DNA of 64,000 bases, taken from positions 3,410,001 through 3,474,000 of the forward strand of contig CM074759.1 in assembly GCA_037355855.1 (NCBI GenBank). The letters run 5' to 3'. A program made the position numbers and the translations under genes. A model generated the notes under the pieces. It saw only the letters and a list, made by a program, of their open reading frames with translations. It was not told where the DNA came from and did no database searches. Below, in pieces: positions 12,210 through 22,651 of the stretch (position 1 is the stretch's first letter; each line of letters starts with the position of its first letter). Source of the stretch: Pseudo-nitzschia pungens (Eukaryota > Bacillariophyta > Bacillariophyceae > Bacillariales > Bacillariaceae).

Positions 12210-12510
12210 TTACACTTTGTACCTTGGTTTTGTCTTCTGTTCCTGCTTCTTATCCTGTCCCATCCCTTTTGATACTGGATCTTATCCCAATATCTTCATT
12301 CCCATTTCACTTTCTCTCAAGTCCCTATTTTGTGGGACTTGTTTGTCTTTTTCCCTGCTTGATGTTCAAGGTTTGTTTGAAAATTTGTCGTTCTACCACT
12401 TGGGGTCCTGACTCTATGATGGAGGCGACGTTAAAGTCTGGTTACAGACTGAGTAATTTAGTTTCACCTTTGGTGATTAAAGTTATTTAAATACGTATAT
12501 TATTATTATT
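12210..12510 (+). promoter_or_regulatory. LINE 3' UTR, double hairpin and (ATT)n tail
   Basis: The 3' end contains AGTCTG/CAGACT (12435-12440 with 12445-12450, loop GTTA) and TCACC/GGTGA (12464-12468 with 12472-12476, loop TTT), followed by an (ATT)n tail ending at 12510. The same layout is found at the 3' end of LINEs D, E, F, G and K. In N elements the second stem is CCACC/GGTGG. This is the likely recognition structure for the LINE RT. Confidence 0.75.
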
Positions 12511-12922
12511 GTACGCTGACCACTTGCATTACTGATACTATGTATCTGAGGAAGGGTTTTGCTTGTGTCGGCTGACCACTAGCATTACTGATGCTTTACA
12601 GCAGCATTCCAGGGACAGTTTTGCTTGTGTCTTTCCCTTTCACGTTCTTGTTACCCCGCCTCCTGTACGCTTTGCAACAGCAGTGTCTGTTGTGCTCTGG
12701 ACTGGTTTGTTTTTTTCCTGTTTCTTACCAAGGTTTGTTTGCAAAATAGCCGTCTTTACAACCTGGGGCCTATTCCCCATGGTTGAGGCGGCGCATCGTT
12801 CTACGACTTGGGGTCCTGACTCTTCGATTGAGGCGACGATAAAGTCTGGTTACAGACTGAGTAGCTGTTAACCACCTTCGGTGGATTTTCCTACTTAAAT
12901 AAGTATATTATTATTATTATTA
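12511..12922 (+). mobile_element. N1: 3' part of a non-autonomous N element
   Basis: The segment matches the 3' module of the complete N copies (for example 47316-47733). It carries both terminal hairpins and an (ATT)n tail ending at 12922. It begins mid-element against the tail of LINE A/B and ends against the interior of LINE D. A 102-codon open frame (12563-12871) runs through the module and ends within the hairpin region. Confidence 0.8.
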
Positions 12923-15900
12923 TCCTATCTTGCCAACAACAAGCATGAAGCTTCTGACTGCTCTTGGCTTCAGCCTGGCGGCACAGGTTTTTCCATTGAC
13001 CAGCTGTTCAGCTCCCACAAGGTTGCACATGGAGCTGATCCATCTGGTCTTGGCAGATGGTCCTTTGTCAAGTTTCAGGGCAGGGATGGCTACAATGTCA
13101 CCATGTTTTCTGCCTACTGCCCAGTTGAAAATGATAGGGATCTTGGCTCAGTCTGGAATCAACAGTACCGATACTTTCAAGCAGCTGAAAATCTTTTCAG
13201 TCCCAATCCATGCATTCTCTTTCACAGGGATTTGACTGCTGCCCTTCAAGTCTGTCTGGGTGCAGGTGATCAAGTCATTGTTGGGATTGACCAGAATGCT
13301 GATGTTCGGACTGATGGCTTGTCTTTTGAGCTCAAGGCTCTTGGTTTCAGAGATGCCATTCTTACCCTTCATAGTACGTCTTCTCCTCCTGCCACTCACA
13401 ACAGAAACACTACCAGAACACCAATTGATGCCATTTGGGTCTCTGAGAATGTTGATGTTCTCAGGGCTGGGTATTGTCCCTTTGGAGGTGCCCATGGTAT
13501 GGAATCTGACCATAGACTGCTTTGGATTGAGGTTTGTAATTGCAGCCTCATGGGCAAACGTATTCCACCTCCTGTGAGATTCTCTCATTCCAAACTCCAG
13601 TCCTCCCACCCTCATCTGCGCCAACGGTATTTCAAGCGAGTGAGGCACAGCTTTCTCAAGGCTGGAGTGTTTTCTCTCCGAGCTAAGCTGGAGCACCTCC
13701 TGGCTCAGTTTCAGTCTGGGGATATTTCTGTGCGCACTGATCTCATCACCACATATGAAGTACTCCATGAAACCTCTACCTCTCTCAGGCTCTCTGTTGA
13801 ACAAAACCTCTGCCACACTAGAGCTGGTTTGGTTCCATGGTCACCAAAGCTGCAAGTCTATCGTGATACCATTGACTTTTGGAGGCGTGTTGTTAAGTTG
13901 AGACAGGGTGTGTCCACCAGTCATACTGTTTTGAAAAGGTTGGCCTGCAAGCTTTCTCTCTACAAAGGAGAACACAGTGACCTTTCCAGTGCTCTCCTCC
14001 ATCTGAAACAAGCTTACAAGCAATACCGGGCAGTGAAGAAATTGGCCCCCTCATGGAGAGACTCCTTCAATCAAGGCCTGGTGGATGCACTTCTTGCTGA
14101 AGGCAAGCCTCACAACCAGAATGCTTCCCAGATTCGTGCCAGGATGCGCAGGGAACGTCTTCAAAGAGAGCTTGGTCTCGCTGCTCGGTCTATTCGGGGA
14201 CGTGTCAACAAGTCAGCAGTCTTGCGAGCTATTGCAGTTGGCCATGATGGTGTTGAACAGGTCTTGGAGTCTCAGTCTACTATGGTTCCAGCTATGGCTG
14301 AATCCAATGTCCGGCGCCAACAGCAGTGTATTGGCACTCCTTCCATGACTCCCTCCTTCATTGAGGATTTTGGCTACCTAGGCACAGCCCATGCTTCCGC
14401 TCAAGTTCTTGATGGCACATATAATCCTCCTCCTGCCACTGACAAATACCTCTCTGAATTTCTTTCCTGTCTCAAAGTCCCTGACTCTATCCTGAGTTTG
14501 CCCCCCTTTGACTATTCAGTGTGTCCAGCTGACAATGCTGCTGCCTGGAAACGCCAGAGGGAACGCACAGCAAGTGAACCTTCTTGTTTGAGTTTTGCCC
14601 ACCACAAGGCATTTGCCCTGGATCCCCAGCTGAACAAGTTTGACACTCTCCTGAGATCCGTCCCATTGATTGTTGGCTTCTCTCCTTCTGCTTGGCAGGT
14701 CATCACTGATGTTGAGATCTTCAAGAAACCTGGTGAATATAGAGTGGATAAGATGAGACTCATCCAGTTGATGTCTCCTGAGTTCCAAATCAACAACAAG
14801 ATGATTGGCAGACGAATTCTTGCCCATGCTGAACGTGCCAATGCCGTGGCTGTTGATCAACATGGAAGCAGGAAACACCACAAGGCAATCAACACCTGCC
14901 TGAACAAGAAGCTCATATGTGATGTGTTGCGGCAGAAGCGCAGATCCGGTGCTGTTGCTATGAATGATGCCAAGGGCTGCTATGATAGGATCTCTCATCC
15001 GATTGCAGGTCTCACTCTCCAGAGCTTTGGGGTTCCTGCACATGTGTGTGAGGTTCTTTTGTCTACTTTGCAACTTGCCAAGCACCACATCAAAACTGGT
15101 TTTGGTCGGTCAGGTCCTGTGTATGGTGATGAACCTGTTCCTCTCAGTGGTTGTGGCCAAGGCAATGGTATTGGTCCAACTCTTTGGGCTTTGGTGTCAA
15201 CAATTGTCTTCCGAATGATGCAACAGGCTGGGCATGGTGTCCATCTTCTCACTTCATTGTCACTGCAACTGGTTTCTCTTGTGGGTTTTGCCTTTGTGGA
15301 TGACACAGATTTGTTTTGTGCTGGCTCTGATTCCTCCACATCTGGTGAGGAATTAGCTGTTGATTTTCAGGCAGCTCTTGACCGATGGGCTGGAGGGATT
15401 ATTGCCACTGGTGGTGCGATTGAACCTGCCAAATCCTTCTGTTATTTGATTGATTTCAAATGGAATGGATCCGGTTGGGACTATCGCTCCATTGCTGACA
15501 TGCCCGGTGACTTCTCTGTTGCTGACAAGAATGGCAATCGAGCTACCCTGGATCGTTTTGAAGTTGACCATGCTGACAAGACCCTTGGGGTTTTTATCTC
15601 CATGGATGGCAATGAGGAAGCACAGATTGCTCACATGAAGTCACAGTCTCAGTCTTTTGGCTCTCAACTCAGGGCTTCCAAGTGTGAGAAGCGCGCATCC
15701 CTCTACACCTTCAAGTATTCTTTCATGAAGTCTGTTGAATACCCCATGCCTGTCACGCAACTTGATGAGGCCACTTGGACTAAGATAATTCACCCAGCTC
15801 TTGTTCCTGTGCTGAATAAAGCAGGGATGTCACCGGACATTTCCCTAGACATGTGTTCTATGGTCCTTCCCTCTATCAAGGCTTTGGTTTCATTCCATCC

Positions 15901-18362
15901 ATACCTCCTCCAAGAGTTTCAGTCATATTGCCACCCTCTTTCAGGAATCTGTCAGGTCCTCACAAACTGGTAGGATTCTCAGGCTCACTGCTGAGTCTCT
16001 CAGGCTTGAACTTGGACTTCCTCTCCATCTTGGTGTCACACCCTATCATCCCTTTGCTTCATACGTCACTCCCTGCTGGTACAAACATGTGTGGAAGTTT
16101 TTCTCTGTTCACCCTGTGAGCTTGTTTGAAGACTTCCCAGACCTACCACTGTTACGTTCCAATGACTGTTATCTCATGCAAGCCTTTGTCAACTCTGGCT
16201 TCAGAGGTGCTGACTTGTCCCTCTTGAATCACATGCGCATGTCCCTCAAGGCTATTTCCCTTGCTGACATTTGTACTCCAGATGGGAAAAGACTCTCTCC
16301 CATGGCCTTCCAGCTGACATCCTCCAATCACTTGAGGGATCATCTTGACTGGCCTAGATGTCCTCCATCCTGGCCTCCAGCAGCACAGCGCTTATGGACT
16401 AAGGCTCTTCAGACCTGTTTTCTTCCCCCCTGTCCACCCCCTGCAGCCAGGGCACTGGCTCCTTCTTTTCATCTTGGGCATTGGCTCTCTCCCCAGACAG
16501 CTTCTCTTTGGCCTTGGTTTTTGTCTCCATCCACCAACAGAATATTCTTCAAAACTTCTACTGGCTGGATTGTGAGCACCTCCCAGGGCAGGGGCAGATA
16601 CAGGGTCACTTCTGAACTCATTTCTGACAAACCAGCCTGTGCTGATGTGCTTGTCTGCCCTGTTATTTGTGGACAAGTTGTACGCGTTGTTGGGTCCTCT
16701 GCTTTTGTTTCTGAGCCTCCTGACATGGATCCTCTGGTGTACAATCCATTTGATTCTCTTCCAGACTCCCCAGTAGATGCCTTTGATGCACTCTGTGCGT
16801 CTCCAAGAGTACTTCTCCACAAATATTCCCTACCACAGGTTGGCTGTCAGCACCTTGTTGATGCTATTGAGAGTGGTACTGCCAGTGCTGTATGTGATGG
16901 TTCATTTGAGCCGGACCTCCTCAGAGGAACTTCTGCTTTCATTATGTCACCCAATACCTCCACCAAGACTGCTTCATTGTTCCTCACTGGCTGTAATTTT
17001 GTCAGTGGATCCCCTGAGGATCAGTCATCCTATAGGAGTGAACTGGCAGGTATCATTGGGGTTCTCACCTGTTGCACTGCTCTGGTGAGTATCTTTGATA
17101 TTGCTTCTGGCTCTATCACTATTGCTCTGGATGGTGACACAGCTCTCAAACAGGCTCAAGGATCATGGCCATTGGTTATTTCCCAGAAGTCTTTTGATTA
17201 TGTTTATGTCATCAGAAACATGATTTCTGCCCTGCCAATCTCTGTGCACTTTCAGTGGTTTCAGGGCCATCAAGCTGGAATCTTTCTTGATTGGTGGGCC
17301 CTTCGCAATCATCAGGTTGACAGCATGGCAAAGGCATTTCTCTCTGTCCATAGAGCTTCTGCCCATCACTATCCCAGACTTGTGTTTGAGCCCTGGGCCT
17401 TTTCTCTAAATGGATGCAAGTGTTCAAGGTTTGATCAAAATGCTTTGCATGTTGCCATTTCTGGTCCTCCTCTTCTCAAATATTGGCAGACCCACCATGA
17501 TATTCCCATTCCACAACCTGTTTTGAGTTCCATCCATTGGTGTGCCCATCTGTCTGCCTTCAAGCGTCTACCTCCTGGCATGCAAAGGTGGTTTGTCAAG
17601 TTTGCTTCTGGATGCATTGGTGTTGGCAACCAACTACTTCACTACCAGTATCAGGATCACTCCAGGTGTCCCTTGTGTGATGCAGACAACGAGAAGGTTT
17701 CTCATGTGCTCTCCTGCAAGGATACTGGGGCTGTCAGGCATAGTGTGTCTGCCTTCACGGGACCACTGCAGAAGAGGCTTGAAGTTGAACAAACTGATCC
17801 ATCATTGGTTGCTGCCATTGTGGATCTTCTCACCAGAGTTCGGAAGGGCCAGAGAATTTATCCATCATCCTACTCACTTGCAATTGCGTCTGCTGTCAGG
17901 GCACAGAGGACTATTGGCTGGCACAACTGGCTTCTGGGTAGGTGGTCTCCTCGCTGGTATCAAATCCAGGCTGACTACTACTCCCACATTGGAAGCAAGC
18001 GCTCTCCCAAACGTTGGGCTACAGCTATCATCCATCAGTTCTTTCTTACCTCCTGGGATCTTTGGACCTATAGGAATGAACGACTCCATGGTCCTGGGGG
18101 TACCCTTGATGCTGAACAACATCAATCTCTTGATGCTTCCATCACCTCAGAATTGGCAATTGGTGCAGCTGGTGCACTTCCCCAGTCACACTCCCTGTTA
18201 CAAACCCCTTTCCACGTCCTACAAGGTTACACCCTGACTGCCAAGCGGCAGTGGCTTGCAACCATCCACCTTGCAAGGAAGCAATATGCAGCGCCTGTCC
18301 CACCAGTGCAGCCATACCAACAAGAGGCTGCTCTTCTCAGAGCCTGGCTTACTGGACCTTAG
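12923..18362 (+). pseudogene. LINE ORF2 (LINE D), 5'-incomplete and frameshifted
   Basis: The reading frame starts inside the endonuclease (YLANNKHEAS region) and is open with intact GIDQNAD, SDHR, DAKGCYDRI and FVDDTDLF motifs to about 15830. Four single-base insertions within about 90 bp (near 15832, 15845, 15893 and 15919, relative to LINE C) then shift the frame, giving a stop at 15973. The original frame resumes and is open from about 15960 (first ATG 16089) to 18362 with RNase H and the zinc finger. All four extra bases extend short runs of C or T. Apart from this cluster the copy is almost identical to LINE B, so either the lesions are very recent or they are sequencing errors. Confidence 0.8.
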
Positions 18363-18673
18363 GGTGCTTCCACTTTGTACTTTGGTTTTGTCTTCTGTTC
18401 CTGTTTCTCATCCTGTCATATAACTTTTGATACTGGATCTTATCCCAATATCCACATTCCCATCTCACTTTCTCTCAAGTCCCTATTTTGTGGGACTTGT
18501 ATGTCTTTTTCCCTGCTTGATGTTCAAGGTTTGTTTGAAAATTTGTCGTTCTGCCACTTGGGGTCCTGACTCTTCGATGGAGGCGACGTTAAAGTCTGGT
18601 TACAGACTGAGTAATTTAGTTTCACCTTTGGTGATTAAAGTTATTTAAATACATATATTATTATTATTATTAT
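18363..18673 (+). promoter_or_regulatory. LINE D 3' UTR, hairpins and tail
   Basis: Same organisation as 12210-12510: AGTCTG/CAGACT, TCACC/GGTGA, then ATACATATATT and an (ATT)n tail. The sequence after the stop differs from LINE B over about 70 bp and then becomes nearly identical. Confidence 0.7.
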
Positions 18674-20130
18674 CGAGCAGCAGCAGCACACCAAACCAAA
18701 AACGACACATAATTTTCTACAGCAATTCCAGTACAGATTCTACTGTACAGCACCACCGACAACGTACATGTCTATTGCTTCGATCTGTTTCCCAGCTCCA
18801 TTCCAAGGCACCTAAGTATATCTTATACTTACTGTTCTACACTGTTTCCAAGCTGCTTAAGTGATTCACACTTAAGGTTCTTCCACTGTACCAGAAATTC
18901 CAGATGTCATCTGTTTCCAAGTCTACTGCCCTGCTGGACCATAAGTGTTTTCGCTTATGGTCCTACTGTTTCCTGACCCAAGCCCCAAAGCCACTAAGTA
19001 CAGCTCGCTTAAGGCTCTCCTACCTACATAACCCTCTCAGGTGTACAGTATAAATGTCATCTGTTTCCAAGTCTACTGCCCTGCTGGACCATAAGTGTTT
19101 TCGCTTATGGTCCTACTGTTTCCTTACCCAAGCCCCAAAGCCGCTAAGTACAGCTCGCTTAAGGTTCTCCTACCTACATATACCTCTCAGATGCACACTT
19201 CAACTGTCATCTGTTTTCAAGACTACTGCCCTGCTGGACCATAAGTGTTCTCACTTAAGGTCCTACTATTTCCTGACCCAAGCCCCAAAGCCGCTAAGTA
19301 CAGCTTGCTTAAGGCTCTCCTACCTACATAACCCTCTCAGATGCACACTTCAACTGTCATCTTTTTTCAAGTCTACTGCCCTGATGGACCATAAGTGTTT
19401 TCGATAATGGACCTACTGTTTTTATGACCCAAGCCCCACAGCTGCTAAGTACATGTTACTTAACGCTTCACCACCATTATATACCCCTCCAGTTCACAGT
19501 ACAGCAGAGACCTGTTTTCAAGCCTACAGCCCTGATGGTCCATAAGTGTTTTCACTTAGAGCCCCTGTTTCCAAGCTACTACAGGAGAGCAAGTTCAAGT
19601 TCGAACAGAAGGCCAGCTGTTACGAATTTGAATTTGGTAGTAGGCTCCACCGCCTCTACGTGTTTCCTACTACGAAGTTCAAACAGAAGGACAGCTGTTA
19701 CGAATTTGATAGTAGGCTCCGTACTATATGTACCATACAGTGGTAAGGAATGTGTTTGGGGCACTCGCATTAAGGTACTGATGCTGCAATACAGCATGCA
19801 GCGACCAGGGACAGTTTTGCTTGTGTTTTCCCTTTCACGTTCTTGTTACCCCGTCTCCTGTACGCTTTGCAACAGCTGTGTCTGTTGTGCTCTGGACTGG
19901 TTCGTTTTTTTCCTGTTTCTTACCAAGGTTTGTTTGCAAAATAGCCGTCTTTACAACCTGGGGCCTATTCCCCATGGTTGAGGCGGCGCGTCGTTCTACA
20001 ACTTGGGGCCTAACCTCTCTTCGATTGAGGCGACGATAAAGTCTGGTTACAGACTGAGTAGCTTTTAACCACCTTCGGTGGATTTTCCTACTTAAATAAG
20101 TATATTAATATTAATATTAATATTAATTAA
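18674..20130 (+). mobile_element. N2: non-autonomous N element lacking its 5' end
   Basis: It starts mid-element (CAGCAGCAGCACACC, compare 46292 onward) against the tail of LINE D. It runs through the tandem array of about 150-bp units (about 18900-19450) and the 3' module, and ends with both hairpins. Its tail is TATTAATATTAA-like rather than pure ATT. The 150-bp units are open on the sense strand (19054-19407). Confidence 0.8.
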
Positions 20131-20868
20131 TACCCCTCCAGTTCACAGTACAGCTGTAATCTGTTTTCAAGCCTACAGCCCTGACGGTATTCAAGTGTTA
20201 TCACTTAGAGCCCTTGTTTCCAAGCTACTATGAAGTTCTAACAGGAGGACAGCACCAGCTGTTACGAATTTGGTAGTAGGCTCCACTGACTCTAAGTGTT
20301 GTGCAGTACACGGTACACAAGCATTACCTGGGAAATTTTGCTCCTGTTCTTTTGATGTACCTGTTCTTTTGATGTACTAAACGGTACCAGGAATGTGTTT
20401 GGGGCTGACTACTCGCATTACTGATGCTGCACTCCAGCATTCAAAGAGGAGTTTTGCTTTTGTACGCTGACCACTAGCATTACAGATACTATGTATCTGA
20501 GCAAGGGTTTTGCTTGTGTCAGCTGACCACTAGCATTCCGGATGCTGCACACCAGCATTGGAGGGACAGTTTTGCTTGTGTCTTTCCCTTTCACGTTCTT
20601 GTTACCCTGTGTCCTGTACGCTTTGCAACAGCAGTGTCTGTTGTGCTCTGGACTGGTTTGTTTTTTTCCGGTTTCTTACCAAGGTTTGTTTGCAAAATAG
20701 TCGTCTTTACAACCTGGGGCCCAAATCCCCCATGGTTGAGGCGACGCATCGTTCTACAACTTGGGGTCCTGACTCTTTGATTGAGGCGACGATAAAGTCT
20801 GGTTACAGACTGAGTAGCTTTTAACCACCTTCGGTGGATTTTCGTACTTAAATAAGTATATTATTATA
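20131..20868 (+). mobile_element. N3: non-autonomous N element, 3' part
   Basis: It resumes inside an N element (CCCCTCCAGTTCACAGTACAG, compare 46973) right after the N2 tail, and ends with the double hairpin and a short ATT tail at about 20868. It abuts LINE I. Confidence 0.75.
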
Positions 20869-21578
20869 TCGGAAGGGCCAGAGCATTTATCCATCCTCCT
20901 ATTCACCTGCTATTGATTCTGCTGTCAGGGTACAGAGGACTATTGGATGGCAAAACTCGCTTCTTGGTAGGTGGTCTCCTCTCTGGCCTTACATCCAGGC
21001 TGACTGCTACTCCCTAATTAGCAGTAAGCGCTCTCCCAAACACTGGGCTACAGCTACAATCCATCAGTTCTTACTCACTTCTTGGGATCTCTGGACCCAT
21101 AAGAATGAACGACTCCATGGTCCTGGGGGAACCCTTGAGGCTGAACAACACCAATCTCTTGATGCTTCCATTTCTTCTGAATTAGCCATTGGTGCAGCTG
21201 GTGCACTCCCCCAGTCACACTCCCTTCTCCGAACCCCTCTCTCCAAGTCCTTCAAGTTTGAACCCTCACTGGCAATAGGCAGTTGCTTGCAACTATCCAC
21301 CTTGCCAGGAAACAATTCGCATTCCCTGTCCAACCCGTGCAGCCATACCAACAGAAGGTTGCTCTGCTGCAAGCTTAATTTAGTGGATCTTAGGGGTGCT
21401 TCCACCTTGAGACCTCGTGTCTTCCGCTAATTTGCTGCTTCCTTTCCTGTCCTTCACCTTTTGATACGGGGCCTTCTCACACTATCTTCTGTCCCATTTC
21501 ATTTCCTCTCAAGTTCCTATTTTGTTGGGCTTGTTTTGTTTCTTTCCCTACTAGTTGTTCAAGATTTGTTTGCAAGGA
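20869..21578 (+). pseudogene. LINE I: decayed ORF2 C-terminus and 3' UTR
   Basis: Similarity to the LINE ORF2 C-terminal region begins at the RKGQ codons and continues through the WHNW and YRNERLHGPGG equivalents into a 3' UTR remnant (CAAGATTTGTTTGC). Many substitutions and several stops separate it from LINE B, so it is clearly older than its neighbours. The hairpins and tail are missing; the segment passes into N4. Confidence 0.75.
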
Positions 21579-21589
21579 CCCTTACCAAC

Positions 21590-21814
21590 TTTGGGGCTTG
21601 GGTCGAAGAACAGTAAGTTCATAATCGAGAACACTTATGGACCATTAGGGTAGTAGACTTGAAAACTGATGACAACTTTACTCTGCACCTGAGAGGCATA
21701 TGTAGGTATTAGAGCCATCAGCAAACTGTACTTAGCGATTTTGGGGTTTTGGTAAGAAAACCGTAGAACCATAAGCCAATACGCATTGGTCCAGCAGGAC
21801 AGTAGATTTCAAAT
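21590..21814 (-). mobile_element. N4: old fragment of the N 150-bp array
   Basis: About 1.5 units of the N internal repeat are visible: GGGGCTTGGGTCG, then GACTTGAAAACTGATGACA, then TGTACTTAGCGATTTTGG. They are more diverged than those at 40700-41350. The fragment touches the fossil Gypsy gag at about 21815. Confidence 0.65.
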
Positions 21815-22651
21815 CATGGTCATGACCGGGGATCCTACAACGATTGCTGTACTTGCGTTTGCTGGTATTATTGTTGTTTTCTTAATCTTAGTCTTCGTAT
21901 TCAGCGTTGGTGTCACTGTCCGAATTAGAGCTGTTGCTTTCAACGTCGAAATTGCTGTCAGTGCCTAATTGGTTGCTGACGTTGTTCATATCAGAATCGT
22001 ATGGATTGTTGATGGAATGTCTTTTGCTCAACCGTTCGAGGCATCTCATGAGGTCCACGATAAAGTGTAAAATTGTTTGTTGTCAAAGTTCTCTCTGGAT
22101 CCATCAATAGTCTCCAATCCACTCATTTCGAAAGCTGTGGAGCAAGATGGTCATCTATTGTAGCTGGTTTAGATCAGCAGCGTAGCCTTGTACTTTTTCA
22201 ATATATTTGAAGAGCTTTTCTATTTGGTCTGTATGGTATTTTCAGGACACAGCGCTTTCCTTTTTGCATCCCAAGCCTCGGAGGTATGGATACATGATAT
22301 CCTTGGCATTTTTGGCGCTGCCATATTGTTTGATGAAGGCTCTTGCTTGTGTCCATTGAGCGTCGGTGGGTATTGGCGTTGCTTCCTTGTTCAGTCTCTC
22401 CATTTGGTTTTAGCGTTGACAGAGAGATATCGAACAAAGTATTCGGTACACTTGTTTGTTGATACATCAAGATCTTGATCTGAATTCTCAAAGGCTTCTT
22501 TTGGATTTGGAATTTCTTCGAAATCGACGTCTGTGAAAAAAGGGACTTAGACGCTGTCTTCATATTAGTTGAAAAATGTAAGAGCAAGAATATAGGCTTT
22601 GGCGCTGTCATTCTTGGAAGGGATTGGAGTATCGCGGTAGAGTCCTTCCAT
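21815..22651 (-). pseudogene. Fossil Ty3/Gypsy gag
   Basis: Reading the minus strand from an ATG at 22651 gives MEGLYRDTPIPSK, matching the MSGIYREPPINYK start of the Gypsy-1 gag at 34081. Further matches in order are VPFFTD, YFVRYLSVNAKTKW, AKDIMYPYLRG, MTILLHSFRNEWI and IVDLMRCLER. The zinc motif CRIPGHDHD near 21820-21840 corresponds to CRIPGHNHDW. Stops and at least one frame change interrupt it. It is cut by N4 at its 3' side. This is an older, distinct lineage of the same gag family as Gypsy-1 and Gypsy-2. Confidence 0.75.

Larger units (their letters stand above)
906..12510. mobile_element. LINE A/B, near full-length, 5' part inverted
   Basis: The minus-strand part (906-8338) holds the LINE 5' end, the 5' UTR, the repeat array, all of ORF1 and the first part of ORF2. 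The plus-strand part (about 8339-12510) holds the rest of ORF2, the 3' UTR and an (ATT)n tail. The two parts do not overlap in LINE coordinates. Compared with LINE C they leave out about 0.55 kb of ORF2 (equivalent to about 61456-61998). An inverted 5' segment whose LINE terminus is joined to the sense 3' segment is the product expected of twin priming during TPRT. No TSD is visible between 1-905 and 12511 onward, so two separate insertions plus a rearrangement remain possible. Confidence 0.65.
12923..18673 (+). mobile_element. LINE D, begins inside ORF2, tailed
   Basis: Homology to LINE C starts in the endonuclease domain and runs to a full 3' end with hairpins and (ATT)n tail. No 5' UTR or ORF1 is present; the left edge abuts the tail of N1. 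Either the element was 5'-truncated or N1 inserted into it and its left arm lies elsewhere. Confidence 0.85.

Noticed and set aside
22198..22611. 137-codon minus-strand frame as a gene
   Set aside because: It is a shifted reading of the fossil Gypsy gag; the neighbouring frame carries the gag motifs.
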